A stretch of 50,732 nt of DNA from an uncultured Ruminococcus sp. (GTDB taxonomy: Bacteria > Bacillota > Clostridia > Lachnospirales > Lachnospiraceae), in contig CAJFQC010000017.1 in NCBI GenBank assembly GCA_904418845.1, positions 1 through 50,732 of the forward strand, read 5' to 3'. Below are positions 26,339 through 33,384 of the stretch, one piece after another. The notes under the pieces were generated by a model. It was given only the letters and a program-made list of their open reading frames with translations, was not told the DNA's origin and did no database searches. Both the position numbers and the translations under genes were made by a program. Each line of letters opens with the position of its first letter. Position 1 is the stretch's first letter.

Positions 26339-26747
26339 TCTTGATCTCCTCCACCTCGATCCGTTTCCGGCTTTTCTCCTGGTCGGACGACCCATTCTCT
26401 TCTGCATGATCTCCGTCTGCATCTGTGTTTATATCAGAACTGTTTTCTCCGGCGGAAGGATCTGTTCCCAGCAGATCGGACAGATCTGAGTTTTCATAGA
26501 TTTCCTCCGCCATCTCGATCTCCCGTCTGTCCATCTCATACTCCTTTCCTTTATATAACGTGTAAAAGGTATCTCCCATCCCCATCACTTTAAGGAGCGG
26601 GGTGAACACGAGCAAGATCAGCACCAGCCCTGAAAAGAATCGAATATATTTTCCATAGTCTTTTCCGGGTACCGCATGCATCACTGCCGCCGTGACGATC
26701 AGGTACACAGAAATATTTTGTATCCATCCGTAAACTGCATCCAGCAT
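26328..26747 (-). CDS. spoIIIAF: Stage III sporulation protein AF
   Basis: 139 residues. Two membrane segments (about 8-25 and 37-55) and an acidic cytoplasmic tail rich in Glu, Asp and Ser. N-terminus MLDAVYGWIQNI fits the family. A ribosome site AGGAG precedes the ATG, and the bases before it are a pure run of 14 G. Unlike the other tight junctions of this operon, there are 73 bases between it and spoIIIAE. Confidence 0.92.
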   Translation of the reverse strand: MLDAVYGWIQNISVYLIVTAAVMHAVPGKDYGKYIRFFSGLVLILLVFTPLLKVMGMGDTFYTLYKGKEYEMDRREIEMAEEIYENSDLSDLLGTDPSAGENSSDINTDADGDHAEENGSSDQEKSRKRIEVEEIKIGE

Positions 26748-26760
26748 CTCTTTCTCTCCT

Positions 26761-26774
26761 CCCCCCCCCCCCCC
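26761..26774 (-). repeat. Homopolymer of 14 G before the spoIIIAF ribosome site
   Basis: The plus strand shows 14 consecutive C, so the spoIIIA mRNA has G14 running directly into AGGAGAGAAAGAG and the spoIIIAF ATG 13 bases later. Such a tract is prone to slippage and is the longest homopolymer I see in the window. It may also be a sequencing artefact. Confidence 0.9.
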
Positions 26775-26820
26775 ACAGACAAAACGGCGTCTAAGGATTC
26801 ATCTTCCATGTCCTGTTTAA

Positions 26821-27981
26821 TCAGGACGTGGACGCTGCCACCACTGCAATGGTCAGGAGAAACAAAAGCCCTGCTGTAAAGATCACCCTGACCATCATCT
26901 CGTATCCCTCGCTGACCCCGCTGATGCAGGCTGTGATCCGTTTGTCCGACACCGGCTGCACCAGTGCTGCCGCCAGCTTATACATCAGCGCCATCAATGC
27001 CATCTGGAGAAGCGGGAGCGCGCAGATGAGCACCGCAATGACTGCGCCCGCCATTCCGATTCCGTTTTTAATAAGAACCGCCGTGCCAAGCACAATGTCC
27101 GCAGTCCCGCCAAGCACGTTTCCTACCCATGGCAAAGCCTCTGCCGTTCTGGTAAGGGCACTTCGCTTCAAAGTATCAACGGCCGGCGCAAGAAGCCCCT
27201 GCACCACATTGATCCCTACCACACAGGTGAGAAGCGTGCGAAGGATCCATGTCACGATCTTTCTGATCAGTTCTGCGAACTCTGACAAAAAATCTTCCCC
27301 CGTCAGATTCCCCAGCACCCGCACCATGATGTAGATGTGGATAACCGGGAGAAGAAAACGGACGATGACAAGTTCCACCAAATAAATAAGGAACAGGATC
27401 ACATTATAAAAAAATAAGGACGTCGCACTTCCGGAGGCAAACGCCACGGCCAGGAAATAACTGGGACAGAGCACTCTCATAAATCCGGCCAGAGCATCCA
27501 GACGGCTCTCCAGCCCCTGCGCCGCAGTCTGGAAGGATGTCAGGCAGAGTGTGATCAGAAGCATATACAGTACATAGAAACTGATATCCGATATCTGCCG
27601 GCTCTGAAAGGCCCCGGCAAAATTACGGAATACTGCCGCCGACAAGGCAATCAGCAGGATATAGACCAGATTATGCCTGTTATATCGGAACTCATATCCG
27701 ATCAAATCCGTAAGGTATTCAACAAGGAGACTTCCCGTCTCCTCTGTGTCGCCGGACATGAGTGATCCTACAACATCCTGAAAGGATATCTTCTCCCCGG
27801 GGAACATATCCTGAAGGCTCTCCTCGATCTCGTCAAAATCAAACTCCGCCATGAGGGCGTCCTCCACCTTCTTCTGAATCTCGTCCGTCGATTCTTCCGC
27901 CTCCACTATCCGGGTCCCGATGCTGAAAATAAGAACAATCAGAAATAAAGTCAGCAGAAGCTGCCCTTTTCTCCTGCTCAT
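26821..27981 (-). CDS. spoIIIAE: Stage III sporulation protein AE
   Basis: 386 residues. An N-terminal signal-like segment (LLLTLFLIVLIFSIG), an acidic extracytoplasmic region, then about seven membrane helices. It is the largest membrane component of the SpoIIIA export apparatus. The family region LAGFMRVLCPSYFLAVAFASG and LPWVGNVLGGTADIVLGTAV are recognisable. ATG overlaps the spoIIIAD stop by 4 bases (ATGA). Confidence 0.94.
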   Translation of the reverse strand: MSRRKGQLLLTLFLIVLIFSIGTRIVEAEESTDEIQKKVEDALMAEFDFDEIEESLQDMFPGEKISFQDVVGSLMSGDTEETGSLLVEYLTDLIGYEFRYNRHNLVYILLIALSAAVFRNFAGAFQSRQISDISFYVLYMLLITLCLTSFQTAAQGLESRLDALAGFMRVLCPSYFLAVAFASGSATSLFFYNVILFLIYLVELVIVRFLLPVIHIYIMVRVLGNLTGEDFLSEFAELIRKIVTWILRTLLTCVVGINVVQGLLAPAVDTLKRSALTRTAEALPWVGNVLGGTADIVLGTAVLIKNGIGMAGAVIAVLICALPLLQMALMALMYKLAAALVQPVSDKRITACISGVSEGYEMMVRVIFTAGLLFLLTIAVVAASTS

Positions 27982-28364
27982 GACAGAAACTCCCGTATTG
28001 TCTCAAGAAGAGCCAAAAGCACCGGCATTCCCAGCGCCAGAATGGTCAGTTTCCCGAATATCTCGATCTGGCCTGCGATCGTCTGGTATCCCGCATCTCT
28101 ACAAATGCCGGAAGAAAACTCCGCAATATAGGTGATGCCGACCATTTTCAGCATGGTGGCAAGATACCCTGCATCCATATCAATATAAGAGGCAAGCTCT
28201 CCCACTGTACTGACAAACACTCCCAGACGGTCTATGATAAAAGAAAACAGAATCACGCTCACAGCCATGCCCACATAGATGCCGTATTCTGCTTTTCCGC
28301 CCTTTAGCTGAACGGCGAGCACTGCCCCGATCACTCCGATGATCCCTATCTGTATCACACTCAC
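27978..28364 (-). CDS. spoIIIAD: Stage III sporulation protein AD
   Basis: 128 residues, three to four membrane helices, with the family core YLATMLKMVGITYIAEF and AGQIEIFGKLTILALGMPVL. Starts with GTG at 28364 after GGGAGG; a second GTG two codons later is possible. 90 bases separate it from spoIIIAC; that gap holds no gene. Confidence 0.92.
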   Translation of the reverse strand: MSVIQIGIIGVIGAVLAVQLKGGKAEYGIYVGMAVSVILFSFIIDRLGVFVSTVGELASYIDMDAGYLATMLKMVGITYIAEFSSGICRDAGYQTIAGQIEIFGKLTILALGMPVLLALLETIREFLS

Positions 28365-28454
28365 CTGCCCACCTCCCTGTCCCCTGTATTTAGCGTCATA
28401 ATTCCCTGTTCCCTGAACATTTTCCGTGCATTTTGAAACAGAACTGAAAGTTAT

Positions 28455-28649
28455 TCACAAGGCAAAAAGCTGCCGTATTGTCTGAAACAGATCATAAATA
28501 TAGGGCAAAACCCATGTAAGCACAAGGATCAGTCCTGCAAGGCTGGCCAGAAATGCCTGTTCCTCCCGGCCGCTGTGCTTGAGCACCTGGCTTAATATGG
28601 AAACCAATATGCCGACAGCCGCGATTTTAAAAATAAGATTTATGTCCAT
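28455..28649 (-). CDS. spoIIIAC: Stage III sporulation protein AC
   Basis: 64 residues, two membrane helices. Typical family text: MDINLIFKIAAVGILVSIL at the start and KHSGREEQAFLASLAGLIL in the middle. Follows spoIIIAB after 13 bases, with AGGAGG before the ATG. Confidence 0.93.
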   Translation of the reverse strand: MDINLIFKIAAVGILVSILSQVLKHSGREEQAFLASLAGLILVLTWVLPYIYDLFQTIRQLFAL

Positions 28650-28662
28650 GTGTCCTCCTACA

Positions 28663-29181
28663 TCAGAGCAGGATCACGATGAGAAATATTCCGCTCATCA
28701 CGCCCAGACAGCCTCCCACCCTCGTCTTTGCCTCAAGTCCTTCTCGCAGCTTCTCTATCTCAAGATCCACCTTATTTAAATATAGCTGCATGGCATGATC
28801 GAGCGTATCTTTCTCCAGACTGCCAAGAAAAGTCCCCGGCTCTTTTGCCAGAACCGAGTGTTCGTTTTTCAGCCCCAGCTCTTTTAAATACTTGTCCACG
28901 CACCTGTTCCAGGCCCTCGCGAATCCATATTCCTCCCTCTGTTCCATCTCTCCCGCGGTCTTTATAAGCCATCTGCGGTACGGCTCCTTCACTCGCCTTG
29001 CCACCTCGGAAAATATCTCCGGCAGAGGCGCATGGGCATAGGCGATCTCTCCTTTTATCAGACTCATCACATAACGGAAATACAGCATTCCTTCCAGATA
29101 ACGTTTCAGCTCTCTCCCGTATACATATCCTGCGCCGCCTGTTGCTGTCAGGATCAAAAGCCCTCCGATCACTCTCTGCAC
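28663..29181 (-). CDS. spoIIIAB: Stage III sporulation protein AB
   Basis: 172 residues. One N-terminal membrane helix, a helical cytosolic-type middle resembling type II secretion GspF domains (RYVMSLIKGEIAYAHAPLPE), and a C-terminal membrane helix. Starts with GTG after GGGGGAG, overlapping the end of spoIIIAA by 13 bases. Confidence 0.92.
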   Translation of the reverse strand: MQRVIGGLLILTATGGAGYVYGRELKRYLEGMLYFRYVMSLIKGEIAYAHAPLPEIFSEVARRVKEPYRRWLIKTAGEMEQREEYGFARAWNRCVDKYLKELGLKNEHSVLAKEPGTFLGSLEKDTLDHAMQLYLNKVDLEIEKLREGLEAKTRVGGCLGVMSGIFLIVILL

Positions 29182-30107
29182 AGCACACTCCCCCGTTCAT
29201 CATAGATTCCCCGGATCTCTCCGGGATGCTTTCCATTTCCCAGCACCACGTAACGCTCAAACATCCTTCTCCTTATAAGTTCACCCAGCACCGGTTTCTT
29301 TGTCGCCTCATCCATATCAAGTCCGTGGACGCTGGCGATCAGCTTACACCCACACTGCATGGCATATTCAATGGCGCGAATGTCCTCGCTTGTTCCGATC
29401 TCATCCACCGCGATCACCTGCGGAGACATGGAACGGATAAGCATGATCATGCCCTCCGCCTTGGGACAACAGTCCAGTATATCTGTCCTCGTACCGAGAT
29501 GATTTTGAGTGATGCCCAGATAACATCCGCCCAGCTCAGAGCGTTCATCCACAACGCCCACAGAGCAGCCTTTTACATAGGGGCCGCCATCTGATATCTG
29601 ACGGATCAGGTCGCGGATGAGCGTAGTCTTCCCGCAGCATGGCGGGGAAATAATCAGCGTGTGACACACCTGCCTGTTTTTTGTGATATAAGGCAGCAGA
29701 CGGTCCGCGCATCCGATCACCTCATGGGATACACGGACATTCACTGATGATATGTACTGAATGTTCTTTACCTTCTCTTTTTCCATGATCACTTTCCCTG
29801 CCACGCCTACTCTGTGCCCTCCTTCAATCGTCAGAAATCCCTGTCTTAATTCATTTTCATATGCGTAGAGGGAGTAATGGCTGATATACTCCATTGTCTC
29901 CCTCACTTCTTCTTTCGTAACGATATGAGGTCCCTCCTCAGACGGAAGGACTTTTTCCCTGTTTCTTAAGAGAATCCTCACAGGCTGGCCTACGCGCAGC
30001 CGGATCTCCTGAAGACCCGAAAAATCTACTGCCTCCTTCTCCATGATCCTGCGTATACTTTTCGCAAGGATATTTAATATCTGAGCCTTTGCATCCCTTC
30101 TCTCCAT
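29169..30107 (-). CDS. spoIIIAA: Stage III sporulation protein AA (ATPase)
   Basis: 312 residues. Secretion-type AAA ATPase thought to power the SpoIIIA channel. Walker A SPPCCGKTTLIRDL, Walker B MSPQVIAVDEIGT, and a conserved VVDERSELGG. ATG 30107 (MERRDAK) is preceded by AGAGGTGG; the upstream TTG lacks a ribosome site. First gene of an eight-gene operon. Confidence 0.95.
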   Translation of the reverse strand: MERRDAKAQILNILAKSIRRIMEKEAVDFSGLQEIRLRVGQPVRILLRNREKVLPSEEGPHIVTKEEVRETMEYISHYSLYAYENELRQGFLTIEGGHRVGVAGKVIMEKEKVKNIQYISSVNVRVSHEVIGCADRLLPYITKNRQVCHTLIISPPCCGKTTLIRDLIRQISDGGPYVKGCSVGVVDERSELGGCYLGITQNHLGTRTDILDCCPKAEGMIMLIRSMSPQVIAVDEIGTSEDIRAIEYAMQCGCKLIASVHGLDMDEATKKPVLGELIRRRMFERYVVLGNGKHPGEIRGIYDERGSVLCRE

Positions 30108-30126
30108 CTTGTCCACCTCTTTACAC

Positions 30127-30155
30127 AATATATGATGCGGGGGAGAAAATATGAC
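30127..30155 (-). promoter_or_regulatory. Candidate sigma-E promoter of the spoIIIA operon
   Basis: On the minus strand GTCATATT (30155-30148) is followed after 13 bases by CATATATT (30134-30127). This is close to the Bacillus sigma-E pattern (GKCATATT, then CATACAAT). The leader would be very short, since the ribosome site begins only about 7 bases later. spoIIIA is sigma-E dependent in Bacillus. Confidence 0.5.
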
Positions 30156-30183
30156 TGAAATAAATTCCGGGGATTACTGCAGT

Positions 30184-30220
30184 AAAAAAGCCGCCGCTAT
30201 GGTGTTGCCCATGCGGCGGC
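30184..30220 (-). terminator. Intrinsic terminator of miaB
   Basis: GCCGCCGC/GCGGCGGC arms (30220-30213, 30197-30190) continue as ATGG/CCAT with one bulged base and are followed on the minus strand by TTTTTT. It lies ~95 bases after the miaB stop and just before the spoIIIA promoter. Confidence 0.85.
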
Positions 30221-30315
30221 ATACATAAATATTACGTCTATGTTCTGACACGTACTGTGAAGCGAGAATACCTCCCAAAGAAAGACCGCCTCTTTTCCTC
30301 ATTATATAATCTTTT

Positions 30316-31767
30316 TTATCCTTTTACGATCTTTCCAATATAGTAGAACCCTCTGCACTCATCCAGACTTACGTCCACGTATTTCCCGGTCAGGCTCTCA
30401 TCACCGGGGAAGTGTACCAGCAGATTATTGCTCATTCTTCCTGTCATAAAGCTGTCGTCGTGTTCATTTTTTGTTTCCACAAGCACGGTCTGAACGCTTC
30501 CCTCATAGACAGAGCACTTCTTGACAGAGATCTCCTGTACTTCCGCCAGCAAACGGTTAAACCGGTTCTTCACCACATCCTCCGGCACCTGATCCGCCAT
30601 AGCCGCCGCAGGTGTTCCCGTGCGTTTTGAATAGATGAATGTAAAAGCGCTGTCATACTGCACCTGTCTTACTACATCCAGTGTCTCCTGAAAGTCTTCC
30701 TCTGTTTCTCCCGGAAAGCCAACGATGATATCTGTGGTCAGGGAAATGTCCGGTACTGCCTTTCGTATTTTTCTGACCAGTTCCAGATAATGTTCTTTCG
30801 TATATCTGCGGTTCATCTTCTCAAGGATGCGGGTGCTTCCCGACTGGACGGGCAGATGAAGATGCTTACAGATCTTCTCTGACTGTCCCATCACCTCGAT
30901 CAATTCATCCGAGAGATCCTTGGGATGCGATGTCATGAAGCGGATGCGCTCCAGCCCCTCGATCTTCTCGATTTCCCTGAGAAGCTGCGCAAATGTCATC
31001 GGTTTGTCCAGTGTTTTCCCGTAAGAGTTGACATTCTGACCCAGCAGCATAACTTCTGTCACACCGTCTGCCACAAGCCGTTCGATCTCACGGATGACAG
31101 CACGGGGATCACGGCTCCTCTCCCGCCCTCTTACATAGGGAACGATACAGTAGCTACAGAAATTATTGCAGCCGAACATGATATTGACTCCAGATTTGAA
31201 AGAGTATTTCCTCTCACTGGGAAGATCCTCCACGATCTTGTCCGTATCTTTCCAGATATCAATGACCATATGTCCCGATTCCATGCGGGTCGCAAGGAGT
31301 TCCGCGAACTTGTAGATATTGTGTGTTCCGAAGATCAGATCTATGAAACGATAGCTTTTCTTTAGCTTCTCCACCACTTCCGGCTCCTGCATCATACATC
31401 CGCACAGAGCGATCATCATATGCGGATTTTTCTTCTTGATACGCCCCAGCTGCCCGAGGCGCCCGTATACACGCTGATTTGCATTTTCGCGTACCGTACA
31501 TGTATTGTAGATGACCAAATCCGCCTTTTCCTCTTCCGGTTCTTCTATGTATCCGATCTGCTCCAGTATCCCGACCAGCTTTTCTGAATCTCTCGCGTTC
31601 ATCTGGCATCCGAAAGTAGTCACACAGAAACTAAGCTGCCTCCCGGCAGCCTCCTCCATCTTTTTGAGATCATTTCTTGCTCTCTCGATAAAATAATATT
31701 GTCTTTCCGGCTCCGAGACGGGTATCTCCCGCTCTATATCCGCCGCGTTCTGTCGGTTATTTTCCAT
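30316..31767 (-). CDS. miaB: tRNA 2-methylthio-N6-isopentenyladenosine synthase MiaB
   Basis: 483 residues. Radical SAM methylthiotransferase acting on A37 of tRNAs. N-terminal domain with TFGCQMNARDSEKL and CTVRENANQ for the auxiliary cluster, the radical SAM motif CNNFCSYCIVPYVRG, and a C-terminal TRAM domain. ATG 31767 is preferred although an upstream TTG (31806) with AAGGAAC is also possible. Follows the DUF4250 gene after 64 bases. miaA and mutSL are not in the window. Confidence 0.94.
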   Translation of the reverse strand: MENNRQNAADIEREIPVSEPERQYYFIERARNDLKKMEEAAGRQLSFCVTTFGCQMNARDSEKLVGILEQIGYIEEPEEEKADLVIYNTCTVRENANQRVYGRLGQLGRIKKKNPHMMIALCGCMMQEPEVVEKLKKSYRFIDLIFGTHNIYKFAELLATRMESGHMVIDIWKDTDKIVEDLPSERKYSFKSGVNIMFGCNNFCSYCIVPYVRGRERSRDPRAVIREIERLVADGVTEVMLLGQNVNSYGKTLDKPMTFAQLLREIEKIEGLERIRFMTSHPKDLSDELIEVMGQSEKICKHLHLPVQSGSTRILEKMNRRYTKEHYLELVRKIRKAVPDISLTTDIIVGFPGETEEDFQETLDVVRQVQYDSAFTFIYSKRTGTPAAAMADQVPEDVVKNRFNRLLAEVQEISVKKCSVYEGSVQTVLVETKNEHDDSFMTGRMSNNLLVHFPGDESLTGKYVDVSLDECRGFYYIGKIVKG

Positions 31768-31831
31768 ATCTTCCTGTCCTTTTTTTCCCTTGTCTTTCTT
31801 GCACAAACTGTTCCTTTATGTAATATCCTCC

Positions 31832-32014
31832 CTACACAAACTGGTTTCTTCCGGGGTCATACGCATAATCGATCATCCCCAGCCTGTCCGCAAGCTCCCT
31901 GCCATCGATCTGCATATCATCGCAAAGCGCTTCCAGCGAAGGATAAAAATCTCTTAGTTTCGTATTGATGACACCCAATAATATCACCGGGTCTGCGGGT
32001 AATCCTGCAAGCAT
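31832..32014 (-). CDS. DUF4250 family small protein
   Basis: 60 residues. Contains DPVILLGVINTKLRDFY and a later AIDYAYD-like end (MIDYAYDPGRNQF), which matches the small DUF4250 proteins of Clostridia, of unknown function. ATG 32014 has AAGGAG 8 bases before it, so the long N-terminal extension of the open frame is spurious. It overlaps the end of the 5-formyl-THF cyclo-ligase gene by 31 bases in another frame. Confidence 0.8.
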   Translation of the reverse strand: MLAGLPADPVILLGVINTKLRDFYPSLEALCDDMQIDGRELADRLGMIDYAYDPGRNQFV

Positions 32015-32583
32015 CTGACCAGCTCCTTTTCCGTGATAATGAATTCTGTCCGAATATCGTGCTCCTCTGACGGTATCCGCTCCATACACTGTACGGAAAA
32101 TGCCAATGCTGCCTTCCGGCACTTTGTATTTCCCGCCAGATAGACATCATAATAACCGCCGCCATATCCGATGCGCCTCCCTGCGCGGTCAAAGGCAGCC
32201 CCCGGCAGTACCACCAGCGCATCCACGTCAGGCCTCGGCGCCCGGAAGCACCACGCGCCCGGTTCGGGGATGGACCACATCCCGGGACGCAGGTCGTCCA
32301 TACCGGCAATAAAGAAAAACTCCATCTCTCTTTTTCCCATCACCCTCGGAACAGCAACCTTCTTCCCAAGACTTAAGGATTTCTCTATAACGCCCGCCGT
32401 ATCTGCCTCATCCTGAAAAGAGGCATAGCAATAAATGCTTTCTGCTTCCTGATAAAAGGGAGCTTCCAAAAGCCTCTCCAGAATCTTCTTTCCCGCCGCA
32501 CTGCGCTTTTCTGCATCCATAGATGCCCGGAGTTTGAGGGCCTGCTTTCTAATTTCCTCTTTTGTTTCCGCATTTTTCCCCAA
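31984..32583 (-). CDS. 5-formyltetrahydrofolate cyclo-ligase
   Basis: 199 residues. Converts 5-formyl-THF to 5,10-methenyl-THF with ATP. Signature VLPGAAFDRAGRRIGYGGGYYD is family-typical (ATP and folate site), and the N-terminal IRKQALKLRASMD fits. The only plausible start is TTG 32583, with weak ribosome-site support; the nearby ATG is out of frame. It overlaps the DUF896 gene by 35 bases, so translation may depend on coupling. Links to metF and metH in the same window by folate chemistry. Confidence 0.92.
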   Translation of the reverse strand: MGKNAETKEEIRKQALKLRASMDAEKRSAAGKKILERLLEAPFYQEAESIYCYASFQDEADTAGVIEKSLSLGKKVAVPRVMGKREMEFFFIAGMDDLRPGMWSIPEPGAWCFRAPRPDVDALVVLPGAAFDRAGRRIGYGGGYYDVYLAGNTKCRKAALAFSVQCMERIPSEEHDIRTEFIITEKELVRCLQDYPQTR

Positions 32584-32770
32584 GATTTACGACCGTCCCG
32601 TCTTTTTCTTCAATATCGATGTTGTTGAGCTGGCCTCTTAAGTTCTGTCTTACTGCCTCGATGTACTCTGCCCTTAAGAGTTTCTGTTCTTTCTGTTCCT
32701 CTGCGGTCAGCCCCTCAGCCTTTGACTTTCTGTATAACTCATTGATCCTTGCTATCTTCTGTGTATCCAT
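32549..32770 (-). CDS. DUF896 (YnzC-like) small protein
   Basis: 73 residues. MDTQKIARINELYRKSK, EGLTAEEQKEQKLLRAEY and the C-terminal LNNIDIEEKDG are the family text; known structures are two-helix coiled coils with unknown role. First of three overlapping genes with the cyclo-ligase and DUF4250. The gap upstream to the next gene (128 bases) has no clear gene. Confidence 0.9.
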   Translation of the reverse strand: MDTQKIARINELYRKSKAEGLTAEEQKEQKLLRAEYIEAVRQNLRGQLNNIDIEEKDGTVVNLGEKCGNKRGN

Positions 32771-32898
32771 GGATATCCCTTTCTACATTCTGAACATGCG
32801 GCATGCCGCCAAAACTTCCCGTCTCTGCACGCCGACGCTATTATACACTATTTCTCCTTCTTCGTCCAGAAGCATCAGCTACAATAGTTTTCAATATA

Positions 32899-33270
32899 TC
32901 AGCTGGAATAATTTTCAAGAAACGCGTACAATTCCTTCACAGTGGAGATATACTTTCCCTCTGCCACCTCCTGGCGGACCTCTTCCGGCAGATCACTGAC
33001 CGGGATCTCGGTAAACTCATAGACAGTCTCTTTGTCGCTCAGATACACTGCTACGAAACCATGAAGCTCCCGGAGATAATAGCCGTCATCCTCATCATTT
33101 TTCACTGCGCCGCCCTCAGCGGCGATGCTCTCTGTACCGTACACCTCATCCTGCGCCTGCGCCGCCTGCCGTTCCATCACTTTGTCATAGGTAAACTGAT
33201 AACCTGCTGTCAGGATGATCCCTGCCAAGAGAAAGACAGCAAAAAAGCCGATAATGTATCTGGATTTCAT
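32899..33270 (-). CDS. Membrane-anchored protein with BofC-like C-terminal domain
   Basis: 123 residues. One N-terminal membrane helix (about 4-23, YIIGFFAVFLLAGIILTAGY), a short acidic linker, then a small domain: YYLRELHGFVAVYLSD, then EIPVSDLPEEVRQEV, then ELYAFLENYSS. This resembles the C-terminal domain of BofC, which in Bacillus restrains SpoIVB. The resemblance is from memory and would need an HMM search. ATG 33270 is preceded by AAGGGG at 8 bases. Located between DUF896 and the SpoVB-type flippase; spoIVB itself is 19 kb away. Confidence 0.65.
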   Translation of the reverse strand: MKSRYIIGFFAVFLLAGIILTAGYQFTYDKVMERQAAQAQDEVYGTESIAAEGGAVKNDEDDGYYLRELHGFVAVYLSDKETVYEFTEIPVSDLPEEVRQEVAEGKYISTVKELYAFLENYSS

Positions 33271-33384
33271 AATATCTACCCCTTTTTTCATACATTATTG
33301 GCTTTCTTTTTCTTTTTTATACAATGATATGTATATCCTGCTTTTCCTGCTCTTCTCAATCACAGTACATGGATCCCATCCTGA

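Noticed and set aside
26748-26809. Leader peptide MEDESLDAVLSV before spoIIIAF as a real gene
   Set aside because: It has no usable ribosome site (AGGA is 2 bases from the ATG) and reads into the homopolymer; kept only as part of the G14 finding.
32385-32573. Alternative ATG frame at the start of the cyclo-ligase gene
   Set aside because: It reads a basic, unrelated peptide in the wrong frame; the family sequence is in the TTG frame.
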